Source: an uncultured Clostridium sp. | GTDB taxonomy: Bacteria > Bacillota > Clostridia > TANB77 > CAG-508 | Length of the DNA stretch: 64,000 nucleotides | Assembly: GCA_900553685.1 (NCBI GenBank) | Contig: USEI01000004.1 | Location: forward strand, 41,985 to 105,984 | Direction of reading: 5' to 3' | In this document: positions 17,366 through 24,840 of the stretch, piece by piece | How positions within the stretch are numbered: position 1 is the stretch's first letter | How the letters are laid out: the number at the start of each line of letters is the position of its first letter | The notes under the pieces: generated by a model | What the model saw: only the letters and a program-made list of their open reading frames with translations | What the model was told of the DNA's origin: nothing | Database searches by the model: none | Made by a program: the position numbers and the translations under genes

Positions 17366-18352
17366 TTATATTCCTATAACTTCAAAAAAGTGTTTTTCAC
17401 TATATTCTTTAATATCTGTTAAATCAATCATAGAATATTTCTCTTTTATTTTTTCAAAATAGTCTGATATATTATCTTTAGAAATAATATTATTACATTT
17501 TTCATCAATACTTATTCCTCTTCTTGCCTCTAACCATGGACGTTCATAATGAGTCATTTTCTCTAAAGCCTTTCCATTATAAAAACCAAAATATTTTATT
17601 ATTACATCTAATAAATTTTTCTTATCTTCATCTAATATTTCAGAAATATCATAATCTAAATATTGTTCAATATTTTTTGAACCATAAAATTTATATTTAT
17701 AATATATCTCATTGTATACTGGTCCATGTACCCATGCTTCACAATCCGATTTAAATAAAAAGTTACCAAAAAAAGCCTTATAAAAACCTTGTGAATAATA
17801 TAAAAGTTTTTGCAATGCAAGAGGTGTAATCTCTTCACATTTCATAATAATATATTGAGCAATTAGTTCTATGTCCGACATATTATAATCTGCTTGTTTT
17901 ATAGCATTAATACTGGTTAAATATGTGTTTTCAGCAATATTATCTTTATTTCTTTCTAATATTTCTAACATATAATTACTACTATTTAATATTTTATATA
18001 ATTCATCTGAATAAAATTTGCTTGGAATATCACCATTAATGTATCTAGTTATTGTTACTTCTCCCCATCCCAAAAGTTTAGATAATGGCTTTTTACCAAT
18101 TTTATATTTTCTTAATATCTCTTCTATTTCTTCAATACTAATAATTTTTTCTTCTTCTCTATATGCTTTATCTATTCTTCTTAAATTCTCATCTATGCTA
18201 TCTTTTGAAGAAACTGGATTTCCACATTTACTACAATAATCAATAACTTTTATATATTCATATTCTTTTCCTTTAATTTCCTCTTTAGCAACTTTTTCTT
18301 TTCTAGTTAAATTGGCAATCTCATTACAAACTTCACAATATTCTTTCAACAT
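17366..18352 (-). CDS. Antitoxin: MqsA-like zinc ribbon, HTH and Panacea (SocA-like) domain
   Basis: 328 aa in three parts. A zinc ribbon is formed by CEVC (residues 6-9) and CSKC (38-41). A helix-turn-helix lies at about 73-130 (KKPLSKLLGWGEVTITRYING). A Panacea/SocA-like domain at about 180-290 has ALQKLLYYSQGFYKAFFG and SDCEAWVHGPVYNEIYYKYK. Panacea domains neutralise diverse toxins and are usually encoded beside them. Here a 139-aa gene lies 19 bases upstream in the same operon. The HTH probably binds the long palindrome at the operon's promoter, giving autoregulation. The order toxin then antitoxin is allowed in this class. Confidence 0.82.
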   Translation of the reverse strand: MLKEYCEVCNEIANLTRKEKVAKEEIKGKEYEYIKVIDYCSKCGNPVSSKDSIDENLRRIDKAYREEEKIISIEEIEEILRKYKIGKKPLSKLLGWGEVTITRYINGDIPSKFYSDELYKILNSSNYMLEILERNKDNIAENTYLTSINAIKQADYNMSDIELIAQYIIMKCEEITPLALQKLLYYSQGFYKAFFGNFLFKSDCEAWVHGPVYNEIYYKYKFYGSKNIEQYLDYDISEILDEDKKNLLDVIIKYFGFYNGKALEKMTHYERPWLEARRGISIDEKCNNIISKDNISDYFEKIKEKYSMIDLTDIKEYSEKHFFEVIGI

Positions 18353-18371
18353 ATCTTTTCCCTCACTTTTA

Positions 18372-18791
18372 TTATTTAAATAAAAATTTTATATTCTTTT
18401 CCCTTTCATGAAATGATACTATTAAAACATATTCACCATCTCTTAATTTCTTTATATTTATTTTAATATAAACTGGAATTTTTTGATATTCTCCCCAATA
18501 ATTTAATTCATATTCCTTTGAAAAAATATATAATATATCTTTTGAGTTATAATCATCTACTGCATAACAAAAATCTTCTACTTCTATTTCCAATAACATA
18601 CTTTTTTGATTCTTCGTATTTAAATGATACTTGTTAATAAATTCTATGTTTTTTTCTCTATTTATATCCGAAATTTTAAATCTGTTTGCTTTTATTAATA
18701 ATTTAAATTTTTCTACATATTTTATTATCTCTTCTTTTGTAAAGTTTAAATATTTATTCGTATGTTTTTGCATGTATTCATAAGACACCAC
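18372..18791 (-). CDS. Putative toxin of the Panacea-type toxin-antitoxin pair
   Basis: Up to 139 aa. The start is uncertain: tandem GTG codons at 18791-18786 lie within the AAGGTGGTG ribosome site, and an in-frame ATG (the M of MQKHTNKYLNF) lies at residue 7. I do not recognise the fold. The C-terminal half alternates hydrophobic strands (ILYIFSKEYELNYWGE, VYIKINIKKL, YVLIVSFHE), which would fit a small RNase-like or RelE-like toxin, but no catalytic set is certain. The toxin role is inferred from size, operon order and pairing with the Panacea antitoxin. Confidence 0.55.
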   Translation of the reverse strand: MVSYEYMQKHTNKYLNFTKEEIIKYVEKFKLLIKANRFKISDINREKNIEFINKYHLNTKNQKSMLLEIEVEDFCYAVDDYNSKDILYIFSKEYELNYWGEYQKIPVYIKINIKKLRDGEYVLIVSFHEREKNIKFLFK

Positions 18792-18796
18792 CTTGT

Positions 18797-18850
18797 TATA
18801 AAAGTATCAATTGATACTTTTATATTACTATTTTTTTTTAATAATGTCAA
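18797..18850 (-). promoter_or_regulatory. Promoter and 28-bp palindromic operator of the toxin-antitoxin operon
   Basis: -35 TTGACA (18845-18850), a 17-base spacer and -10 TAATAT (18822-18827). A perfect 28-base palindrome (18797-18824; core AAGTATCAATTGATACTT) begins at the -10 and covers the start site. This is the expected layout for antitoxin autorepression. Confidence 0.8.
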
Positions 18851-18869
18851 GCAAAATACTAAAATTATT

Positions 18870-18902
18870 AAAAAAGGTTGAACTTTTAATGTTCAACCTC
18901 TT
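18870..18902 (-). repeat. 33-bp direct repeat, copy 2, overlapping the yqeG-like 3' end
   Basis: Identical to 17263-17295. Here one stem arm encodes the last residues of the YqeG-like protein and the stop codon (18886-18888) falls in the hairpin loop, so this is likely the original copy and the gene's own terminator. Confidence 0.9.
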
Positions 18903-19389
18903 CTACATCTTCTACTTCTTTAACCATAATAGTTCTAATGTTATTTCTTTTTCCTCCATAAATGTCTGAAAATAAATCATCACCTATTATCATCATTTCT
19001 TCTGGTTTTAAACCTAATCTGTTAAAAGCTTTATTAAAATTTTTCTTCAATGGTTTATGTGCAAATCCTATATAATCAATTCCTTTGGCTGAAAAAAACT
19101 TTTCAATTTTATCATCTATACCATTCGAAACAACAATTACTTTAAGCTCTTTTTTTAATGTATCAATCCAATCTTGATTGCATTTTGGAATATTTCCCAT
19201 ATCTTTTCTTAAAGTTTCATCAACATCTAAAATTACACCTTTTATACCTTGAGCTTTTAATGCTTTTATATCTTCTATTGTTAAATCTCTTACTTTTTGA
19301 ATAGCCATATCAGGTTTTATTCTAAAACTCATTACAAAATTTACACATTCAAAAATTTTATCTATAATTCTATCTTCTATTGATTTCAC
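18886..19389 (-). CDS. YqeG-family HAD IIIA phosphatase
   Basis: 167 aa, a HAD-superfamily hydrolase of the YqeG group. Motif I ILDVDETLRKD (about 53-63), motif II VVSNG (about 90-94), a KPLKK Lys motif and motif IV IGDDLFSDIYGGKRN are in order. Relatives act on phosphatidylglycerophosphate or nucleotide-type phosphates; the substrate here is unknown. A GGAGAT ribosome site precedes the ATG. The last six codons (VEEVEH) and the stop form part of its terminator hairpin. The HAD core gives the confidence, not the exact substrate. Confidence 0.85.
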   Translation of the reverse strand: MKSIEDRIIDKIFECVNFVMSFRIKPDMAIQKVRDLTIEDIKALKAQGIKGVILDVDETLRKDMGNIPKCNQDWIDTLKKELKVIVVSNGIDDKIEKFFSAKGIDYIGFAHKPLKKNFNKAFNRLGLKPEEMMIIGDDLFSDIYGGKRNNIRTIMVKEVEDVEEVEH

Positions 19390-19448
19390 TAAATATCTCC
19401 TTTTTATATGTGAGTATTATATCATGATAAATAAAATTATTCAATTGC

Positions 19449-19501
19449 ATAAAAAAACCTTGAAATTTAGAGCATCATTAATAAATGCTCTAAATTCCAA
19501 G
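19449..19501 (-). terminator. Terminator of the 37-aa peptide gene
   Basis: CTTGAAATTTAGAGCAT at 19459-19475 pairs with ATGCTCTAAATTCCAAG at 19485-19501 with one mismatch, followed on the minus strand by GTTTTTTT. It is a strong stem for so small a gene. Confidence 0.85.
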
Positions 19502-19520
19502 ACTAATTAGAGAATTTATA

Positions 19521-19634
19521 TTAGTTGTCGAAGTAAGAATCGCTTGTTCCAAATACTAATGCATTATTTTCGAAACTTGTATTTGTATAAATATTATTAA
19601 TTTTATTATTTATTTCTTCCATTGGCTTCACCAT
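19521..19634 (-). CDS. 37-residue peptide of unknown function
   Basis: The ATG at 19634 follows AGAAAGGTTTTAT. The product begins MVKPMEEINNKINNIYTNTS and ends with an aromatic and Asp/Ser-rich tail, GTSDSYFDN. It has a good ribosome site, a dedicated strong terminator 20 bases after the stop, and no overlapping gene, so it is probably real. The charged, Asn-rich first half and a small-residue/aromatic tail resemble a leader-plus-core precursor peptide, but no Cys is present and no modifying enzyme lies nearby. Other options are a signalling peptide or a small regulatory protein. Confidence 0.5.
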   Translation of the reverse strand: MVKPMEEINNKINNIYTNTSFENNALVFGTSDSYFDN

Positions 19635-19959
19635 ATAAAACCTTTCTTAAATAAATTTTAACTTGTATGGATTATATCACTAAGCCCATTTTTGTTGGTG
19701 TTTTTTATGTGAATTCTAACCTAATTTATTATGTCCTAATAAAAAAGCTTAAACTATATGAAAATAGACTCGTGCAAAGCCCCCGAGTCTAAGTTACTTT
19801 TAATACATGTATTATTTTTTGTTCAATATACATCTTTTTGTACTTTGAACTTGAAATAATTTTATTCATAAAAAATGTTTTTTATGTGTTTATTTCTAAT
19901 ATTTTTTGTAACTATTAAATGTTTTAACTGTGAAAAAATTACTTTTAAAAATAAACATT
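19635..19959. other. Gene-free region between peptide gene and DUF6512 gene
   Basis: 325 bases with no credible reading frame. The only notable element is the GC-rich hairpin at 19765-19791. The segment 19635-19760 probably contains the peptide gene promoter; I could not fix its boxes. Confidence 0.5.
19765..19791. other. GC-rich hairpin of unknown role
   Basis: TAGACTCG at 19765-19772 pairs perfectly with CGAGTCTA at 19784-19791 around an 11-base loop containing a run of Cs (Gs on the minus strand). No T run follows on either strand, so it is not an ordinary terminator. Confidence 0.6.
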
Positions 19960-20490
19960 TTATAAATAATTATGCATTATTATAGAATTTGGATCTTCAA
20001 AGATTCCTAAATTTGGAGCATTATAAGTAAATATAATAAAACAGATTAAAAGTAAGATTAAGCTTAAAAAGCAAATTGTTTTATTACAATTATAATTCTC
20101 TAACTTAATAATATTATATGAAACTAATTCTGCAATAATTACACCTATAAAAAAACTTGCTATATCTATAATTGCAATATTTTCTCCTAAAGCTCCTGTA
20201 TATGTATAGAAAAAAGCTATTATAAAAATTATTCCTGCTATAATTCCTTTAGTTCTTCCACAAATATAATTTTCGTTTTCTTTGCCAATATAAAAGTATC
20301 CAATAACTGTAGTAAGAAGCATAGGGAAAAATATTAATTTTAAATGCTCCCAAGTACTTTCATTTACTGCAGAAAAAAATCCAACAAAAGCATTTTCTAC
20401 AGACCATTCATAAGTAAAATGTAATAATACTCCAAGTATTGAAACTAGTATAAAAGATATTATATGAAATCTTTTAATTTTTTCTTTCAT
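19960..20490 (-). CDS. DUF6512-family membrane protein
   Basis: 176 aa with about five to six hydrophobic helices and a conserved-looking loop GFFSAVNESTWEHLKL (about 37-52), a feature I associate with DUF6512. Its biochemical role is unknown. The protein starts MKEKIKRFHIISF. Its ribosome site GAGGTGAGG lies inside a strong hairpin immediately upstream (20494-20533), so translation may be controlled. It has no operon partner and no clear terminator downstream. Confidence 0.7.
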   Translation of the reverse strand: MKEKIKRFHIISFILVSILGVLLHFTYEWSVENAFVGFFSAVNESTWEHLKLIFFPMLLTTVIGYFYIGKENENYICGRTKGIIAGIIFIIAFFYTYTGALGENIAIIDIASFFIGVIIAELVSYNIIKLENYNCNKTICFLSLILLLICFIIFTYNAPNLGIFEDPNSIIMHNYL

Positions 20491-20493
20491 AAA

Positions 20494-20533
20494 AACCTCA
20501 CCTCTTTAAAGTTTATTTTAAAAAGGTGAGGTT
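20494..20533 (-). promoter_or_regulatory. Hairpin that sequesters the ribosome site of the DUF6512 gene
   Basis: AACCTCACCT at 20494-20503 pairs perfectly with AGGTGAGGTT at 20524-20533, and after one mismatch TTTAAA pairs with TTTAAA, around a 6-base loop. In the mRNA the downstream arm holds GAGGTGAGG, the ribosome site 5-7 bases before the ATG. No T run follows, so control of translation is likelier than termination. Confidence 0.65.
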
Positions 20534-20710
20534 ATGATAAATATTTTTTTAATACACATTATTGTAATTATTAGTAAAAAATAGAAATATCTTGAACTTT
20601 ATACTCAGTTATATTATAATCTTATTTGAGTATTTTTATAATCTATCATACATAAGTTCAAACATTTTATTCAAAATACTAAATATTTTAAATAAAAGGA
20701 GGAACTCTTA

Positions 20711-21013
20711 ATGAATGATACAAAAAGTTGCAAACTTGAAGATTCTTCGGAAGTTATTAGTAGCTCAGATACTACTAATGCTATACCAGACAATACTACA
20801 AAGTGCATAATTAATTTAAACAGTAATCTTCTTTTCTTAATTTTTATCTCAATATTCCTTTTTTATTGGATAATTTTAAGTCCTGCAGTAGATAATATTG
20901 AATTAATTGCTCAATTTAAAAGTTGGTTTTATGGAAATTTTCCAAATGCTGTTACTTTTATTGCACAGACAAATGTTATTGTAAATAAAATTGGAGAGTG
21001 CATTTTTTGTTAA
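20711..21013 (+). CDS. Small single-pass membrane protein
   Basis: 100 aa. The polar Ser/Thr-rich head (about 1-38) is followed by one strong helix (about 39-60, LLFLIFISIFLFYWIILSP) and a 40-residue tail ending CIFC. It follows a consensus AAAGGAGGA ribosome site and precedes a clean terminator, so it is translated. I do not recognise a family. Cys residues at 7, 32, 97 and 100 could matter for metal or disulfide chemistry. It is monocistronic and converges on the exopolysaccharide operon. Confidence 0.55.
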   Translation: MNDTKSCKLEDSSEVISSSDTTNAIPDNTTKCIINLNSNLLFLIFISIFLFYWIILSPAVDNIELIAQFKSWFYGNFPNAVTFIAQTNVIVNKIGECIFC

Positions 21014-21039
21014 ATAAACGATTATAAATTACATATTTC

Positions 21040-21066
21040 AAAAAAGAGACATCTGTCTCTTTTTTA
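21040..21066 (+). terminator. Terminator of the small membrane protein gene
   Basis: AAAAAAGAGAC at 21040-21050 pairs with GTCTCTTTTTT at 21055-21065, loop ATCT. Confidence 0.85.
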
Positions 21067-21101
21067 TTTTCTAAAATAATTTTAATTATTTTTAATAAAT
21101 G

Positions 21102-21126
21102 AAAAAACTCTCTCACATTGAGAGAG
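21102..21126 (-). terminator. Terminator of the exopolysaccharide operon
   Basis: CTCTCTCA at 21108-21115 and TGAGAGAG at 21119-21126. The minus-strand reading continues into TTTTTT. It lies 12 bases beyond the last gene of the operon. Confidence 0.8.
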
Positions 21127-21137
21127 CAAAATATATT

Positions 21138-22280
21138 TTACCTTCCTAATACTTTTTTTGCAACTTTTTTACATTTTCTCAAAATTTTTCTTACTAAGCT
21201 AACTTTTAAACATTCTTTCATATTTTCAATGACTGGTTTTTTATCCAAATTATCAAAGAATATTTGTCTATTTTTATGTGGTGGTACATTAGAGCTATGG
21301 TTATACTTCCATGCTATATCTTTTTTTACTTCTTTAAATTCTATATTTTCGTTAATATCATTAAATATTTTTTTTGCTTTTTCAGAATTTACAGACAATA
21401 AAGAAATTCCCGTATTATTATCCTCCACTTCTGGTAATACTTTATCAATTCCCCAAAAATCTCCTATTGTAAAATCTGTAACTCTATTTGGTATTGAAAA
21501 TTTACAGTCATGACAAGATGGTCTATCAAAAAGTTCAGAAACAAAAGATACATAAAAAATCTTATCTTCTATTTTACTACCATCATCAAAATATATTACC
21601 GGCATCGAACTCTTCCACCCAGTAGATTTATCTCTAAATTTTATATCTACAACTTTTTTATTATTTTTTTCTTCAATTTCTTTCACATATTTATCAAAAA
21701 CTTTTTGAGAAGGATTTGCATGACACACAATATCACATATAATTAATTTTTCATAATCTTTTTTTAAATATGTCTTTAAAGCATTACATTGACAAGGAGT
21801 GCCTGTAAATAAAACAAATTTGTCTTGTTTTAAAAAGTTTTCAACTTCTTTATATGAATTTCCAATATTACTTCTTAAATATTTAGAGCCTTGAAATTTT
21901 TTGCATTCTTCTAAAGTTTCGTAATGATTGTGTCTAACTTTTAAATTTTCATCATATTCTACTCCAAAAACAACACCTTTTTTTTCTATTACATATTTAG
22001 CAAGTATATAAAACATTCCCCCAGAAGCACTATTTTTAAGTTCCTCTTTATTTTTGTTTATTGCCATATAAACTCTTTCTGTTCCTTTAGAATCATTAAA
22101 ATTGCTACAAATGTTTTTGCATTTATTACATTTTATACATTTTTCTTCATCAATTTCTGGGTAGAAAAATCCCTCACTATCCTCAACCATTTTTATTGCA
22201 TTGGTTGGACATCCTATTGTACATAAAGTGCAACCATTACAATCTTTTTTATTATAAGTTTTTAAATATTCATTAATCAT
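21138..22280 (-). CDS. Ferredoxin plus F420 hydrogenase/dehydrogenase beta-subunit family protein
   Basis: 380 aa. Two 4Fe-4S clusters are shown by CNGCTLCTIGCP and CIKCNKCKNIC in the first 60 residues. The F420H2-dehydrogenase beta-type domain follows, with SASGGMFYILAKYV, CQCNAL, CDIVCHANPS and CHDCKF plus GDFWGI. Such proteins are often encoded beside polysaccharide pyruvyl transferases in surface-polymer loci; the reaction is not established. It is the last gene of the operon, and its start overlaps the flippase stop by four bases, so the two are translationally coupled. A terminator lies just downstream. Confidence 0.88.
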   Translation of the reverse strand: MINEYLKTYNKKDCNGCTLCTIGCPTNAIKMVEDSEGFFYPEIDEEKCIKCNKCKNICSNFNDSKGTERVYMAINKNKEELKNSASGGMFYILAKYVIEKKGVVFGVEYDENLKVRHNHYETLEECKKFQGSKYLRSNIGNSYKEVENFLKQDKFVLFTGTPCQCNALKTYLKKDYEKLIICDIVCHANPSQKVFDKYVKEIEEKNNKKVVDIKFRDKSTGWKSSMPVIYFDDGSKIEDKIFYVSFVSELFDRPSCHDCKFSIPNRVTDFTIGDFWGIDKVLPEVEDNNTGISLLSVNSEKAKKIFNDINENIEFKEVKKDIAWKYNHSSNVPPHKNRQIFFDNLDKKPVIENMKECLKVSLVRKILRKCKKVAKKVLGR

Positions 22281-23704
22281 ATTTCAACCTCTTTATGTAA
22301 TTTAAATTTACCTTTCACAAAATTTAATACTATATGTATTGAATCTTTGTTTACAAACCAAGCAAATACTATTGCAACTAATAACCCAATAATATTTAGT
22401 ATTAAATTATTTAAATAATATATAGGTACAATTATTAGTAAAGCAATTATTGATATTAAAATAAATTTTTTATCTATATTAATTTTAAAATATCTCTTTT
22501 TCACATCATGTAATCTATATAAAGACATTATAAAATATGCTGTAAACGTTGAAATTGTAGCAGCAAATAATCCCACGAATTTAATTAACAGTAAATGTAC
22601 TACAATATTTATGATTGCAGAAAGTATAGAGGTATTTGCTATTGCTTTTGTATTTTTCTTAGCAACATAAATAACACTAATTAATCCTACAACAACATTA
22701 AATATTGAACCTAACATCATGATTGGAACTTGATAGTATCCTTCAAAAAACTTTTCATTAATCATTATAGGATACACAAATGGCATACATGCAATTATTC
22801 CAACTCCCATTGAAACAAATAATTTTAATATAATATTAAACATTTTATTAAAAAATTCTTGTATATCTATATCATTAATATGAACTGCAACCATTTCAGT
22901 CCAACTCATATTAAAAATATTATAAAGTGTTATATATACAGTTGAAAATTTATGCGCTGCTGATAAAATTCCATTTTGTCCAACTCCCAATATTGCTGAA
23001 ACAATAACTCTATCTGATGCGTTAAATATCCACCAAGAAATTGCATTTGGAATTAAAGGAATTGAATATTTCCATAATTTTTTTAATAATTCATATTTGA
23101 ATTCTTTGAAACTAATATATTTATATATTTTTAGGATAATTAATAAATATGTAAAACAAGCAATTTGACCTAACATATTTCCAAGTAACATTCCATTTGC
23201 ACCTAATTTTATAAATACTAAAAAAATAATATTTGCAATTATTGTAACTAAAGCACTAATAAAACTTCCTATTGCATATTGTTTATTATTTCCAAGCCCT
23301 CTTGCAATTTGTTGAAATAAAGATGCAAAAATATATGCCACAACATTTGTTGCCAAAAATATTTTATATTGATTATGAACTAAAGGAGAAATTGTCAAAA
23401 ATATAAATAAATATATAATACATTGTATAAGTACAGAGAAAAATCCTGTACTTATTACACTTTTTTTATCTTTTTCATTTTCTCTACATTCTATTAATCT
23501 TCTAAATAAAGCTTGTTCAACTTGAAAAGTTACTATTGGTAACAATAAGGATACTAATGTATTTAATAAATCTACTGTTCCATATTCTTCTGTTGAGAGA
23601 ATACCTGTATATAATGGCAATAGAAAAAAAGTTATTAATTGTGTACATATTTTTCCAATAGTCAATATTGCTGTATTTTTTACTAATGTTTTTTCTCTAC
23701 TCAT
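22277..23704 (-). CDS. Oligosaccharide flippase (Wzx-like, MOP superfamily)
   Basis: 475 aa with about 12-14 hydrophobic helices across the whole length. It starts MSREKTLVKNTAILTIGKIC, with LPLYTGILSTEEYGTVDL soon after, the usual opening of Wzx/RfbX flippases. It would move the undecaprenyl-linked repeat unit to the outer face of the membrane, where the EpsG-like polymerase acts. It is the penultimate gene of the cluster. Strand, tight spacing and the polymerase nearby support the role; the sugar specificity is unknown. Confidence 0.92.
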   Translation of the reverse strand: MSREKTLVKNTAILTIGKICTQLITFFLLPLYTGILSTEEYGTVDLLNTLVSLLLPIVTFQVEQALFRRLIECRENEKDKKSVISTGFFSVLIQCIIYLFIFLTISPLVHNQYKIFLATNVVAYIFASLFQQIARGLGNNKQYAIGSFISALVTIIANIIFLVFIKLGANGMLLGNMLGQIACFTYLLIILKIYKYISFKEFKYELLKKLWKYSIPLIPNAISWWIFNASDRVIVSAILGVGQNGILSAAHKFSTVYITLYNIFNMSWTEMVAVHINDIDIQEFFNKMFNIILKLFVSMGVGIIACMPFVYPIMINEKFFEGYYQVPIMMLGSIFNVVVGLISVIYVAKKNTKAIANTSILSAIINIVVHLLLIKFVGLFAATISTFTAYFIMSLYRLHDVKKRYFKINIDKKFILISIIALLIIVPIYYLNNLILNIIGLLVAIVFAWFVNKDSIHIVLNFVKGKFKLHKEVEI

Positions 23705-23726
23705 TTTTTTCCTTTCTAGTACAGCT

Positions 23727-24836
23727 TTACTTTTCTATTTGATTTTTTAGCCATAATATAGAATCATTTCTTAATATTTTTAACTTTTCATCTACTATTC
23801 TATAGTCTATATTATCTTTTATATTTAAAGTTTGTAGTTCTTTTAACGATTCGATTGCTCTATTCTGAAGTCCTAATTTTTTTAATAGACTATTTACTCT
23901 ACTATTATTATCTTTTGGAGAAATAACCCAAAATTTTTTATGAAATAAAATTGAAAAAACTACAGCATGAAACGAAGTAACAACTATTATTTCCGAATCA
24001 TATAAATATTTCAAAAAATCAATTGGGTTTGAACAATACATATTTTTAATTACATTTTTAAAACCAGTATTTCTTTTGGCAAAATTAACAACACCTAAAT
24101 TTAATTCATTTGAAATAAAATTTACTATTTTAGGAAATTCTGATAAATTATTAGGAGAATATACAAAAATATATTTAACATTTTCAATATTCGAACTGAC
24201 ACTTTCTATATATTTGTACCATTCTTCTTTACATATTAATAATGTTGGATCTAAAACATTTTTAATTTCTTTTTTTAATAAATCTCCAATTAACTTACAG
24301 CCATCTTCTTCTCTTACTGAAATATCATCCATTCCATTAAATAAATTAATATATAAATTATTATTATCTAATAACTTATTGCTACCCAAACTTCCTGCAT
24401 AACTAATTTTTTTCGCGTTACTTTTTACATTTAAAAAATAAACTTTGTCTATACCACCAGTTAAATTCGGATTCCATATTTGATCACTGCCACAAATTAA
24501 TATATCAAAAGAATTAAAAATTGAATCATTTGAATCATATACTTTCCTAGTTAAAGGAAAAGTATCCAAAATATATTTATTATATTTTTTTCTTCTTTTC
24601 ATATTTTTGAATAAAAACAATATAGATGAAATAAAAGATTTAAGTCTTTTTTTTATATTTGTTTTATCTATTCTAAATAAAGAATAATCATATTCGATTT
24701 TCTTATTATAATAATCAATAACCTCAACTTCATACTCATAGGATAAATTTTTAATAATTTTAATTAAAGCTAAACATTGCAAAGAAGCTCCATAATTATG
24801 AGCTCTATGAAATGTAATAATTCCTATTTTTTTCAT
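23727..24836 (-). CDS. Polysaccharide pyruvyl transferase family protein
   Basis: 369 aa of the PS_pyruv_trans family, which adds pyruvate ketals from phosphoenolpyruvate to sugars of surface polymers. Landmarks are IGIITFHRAHNYGASLQCLAL near the start (given here in part), ILICGSDQIWNPN at about 110-122, VREEDGCKLI and, near the end, a VVTSFHAVVFSILFHK block with the conserved His. It lies between a GT2 gene (4 bases away) and the flippase. A pyruvylated, and thus negatively charged, repeat unit is the natural inference. Confidence 0.9.
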   Translation of the reverse strand: MKKIGIITFHRAHNYGASLQCLALIKIIKNLSYEYEVEVIDYYNKKIEYDYSLFRIDKTNIKKRLKSFISSILFLFKNMKRRKKYNKYILDTFPLTRKVYDSNDSIFNSFDILICGSDQIWNPNLTGGIDKVYFLNVKSNAKKISYAGSLGSNKLLDNNNLYINLFNGMDDISVREEDGCKLIGDLLKKEIKNVLDPTLLICKEEWYKYIESVSSNIENVKYIFVYSPNNLSEFPKIVNFISNELNLGVVNFAKRNTGFKNVIKNMYCSNPIDFLKYLYDSEIIVVTSFHAVVFSILFHKKFWVISPKDNNSRVNSLLKKLGLQNRAIESLKELQTLNIKDNIDYRIVDEKLKILRNDSILWLKNQIEK

Positions 24837-24840
24837 ATTT

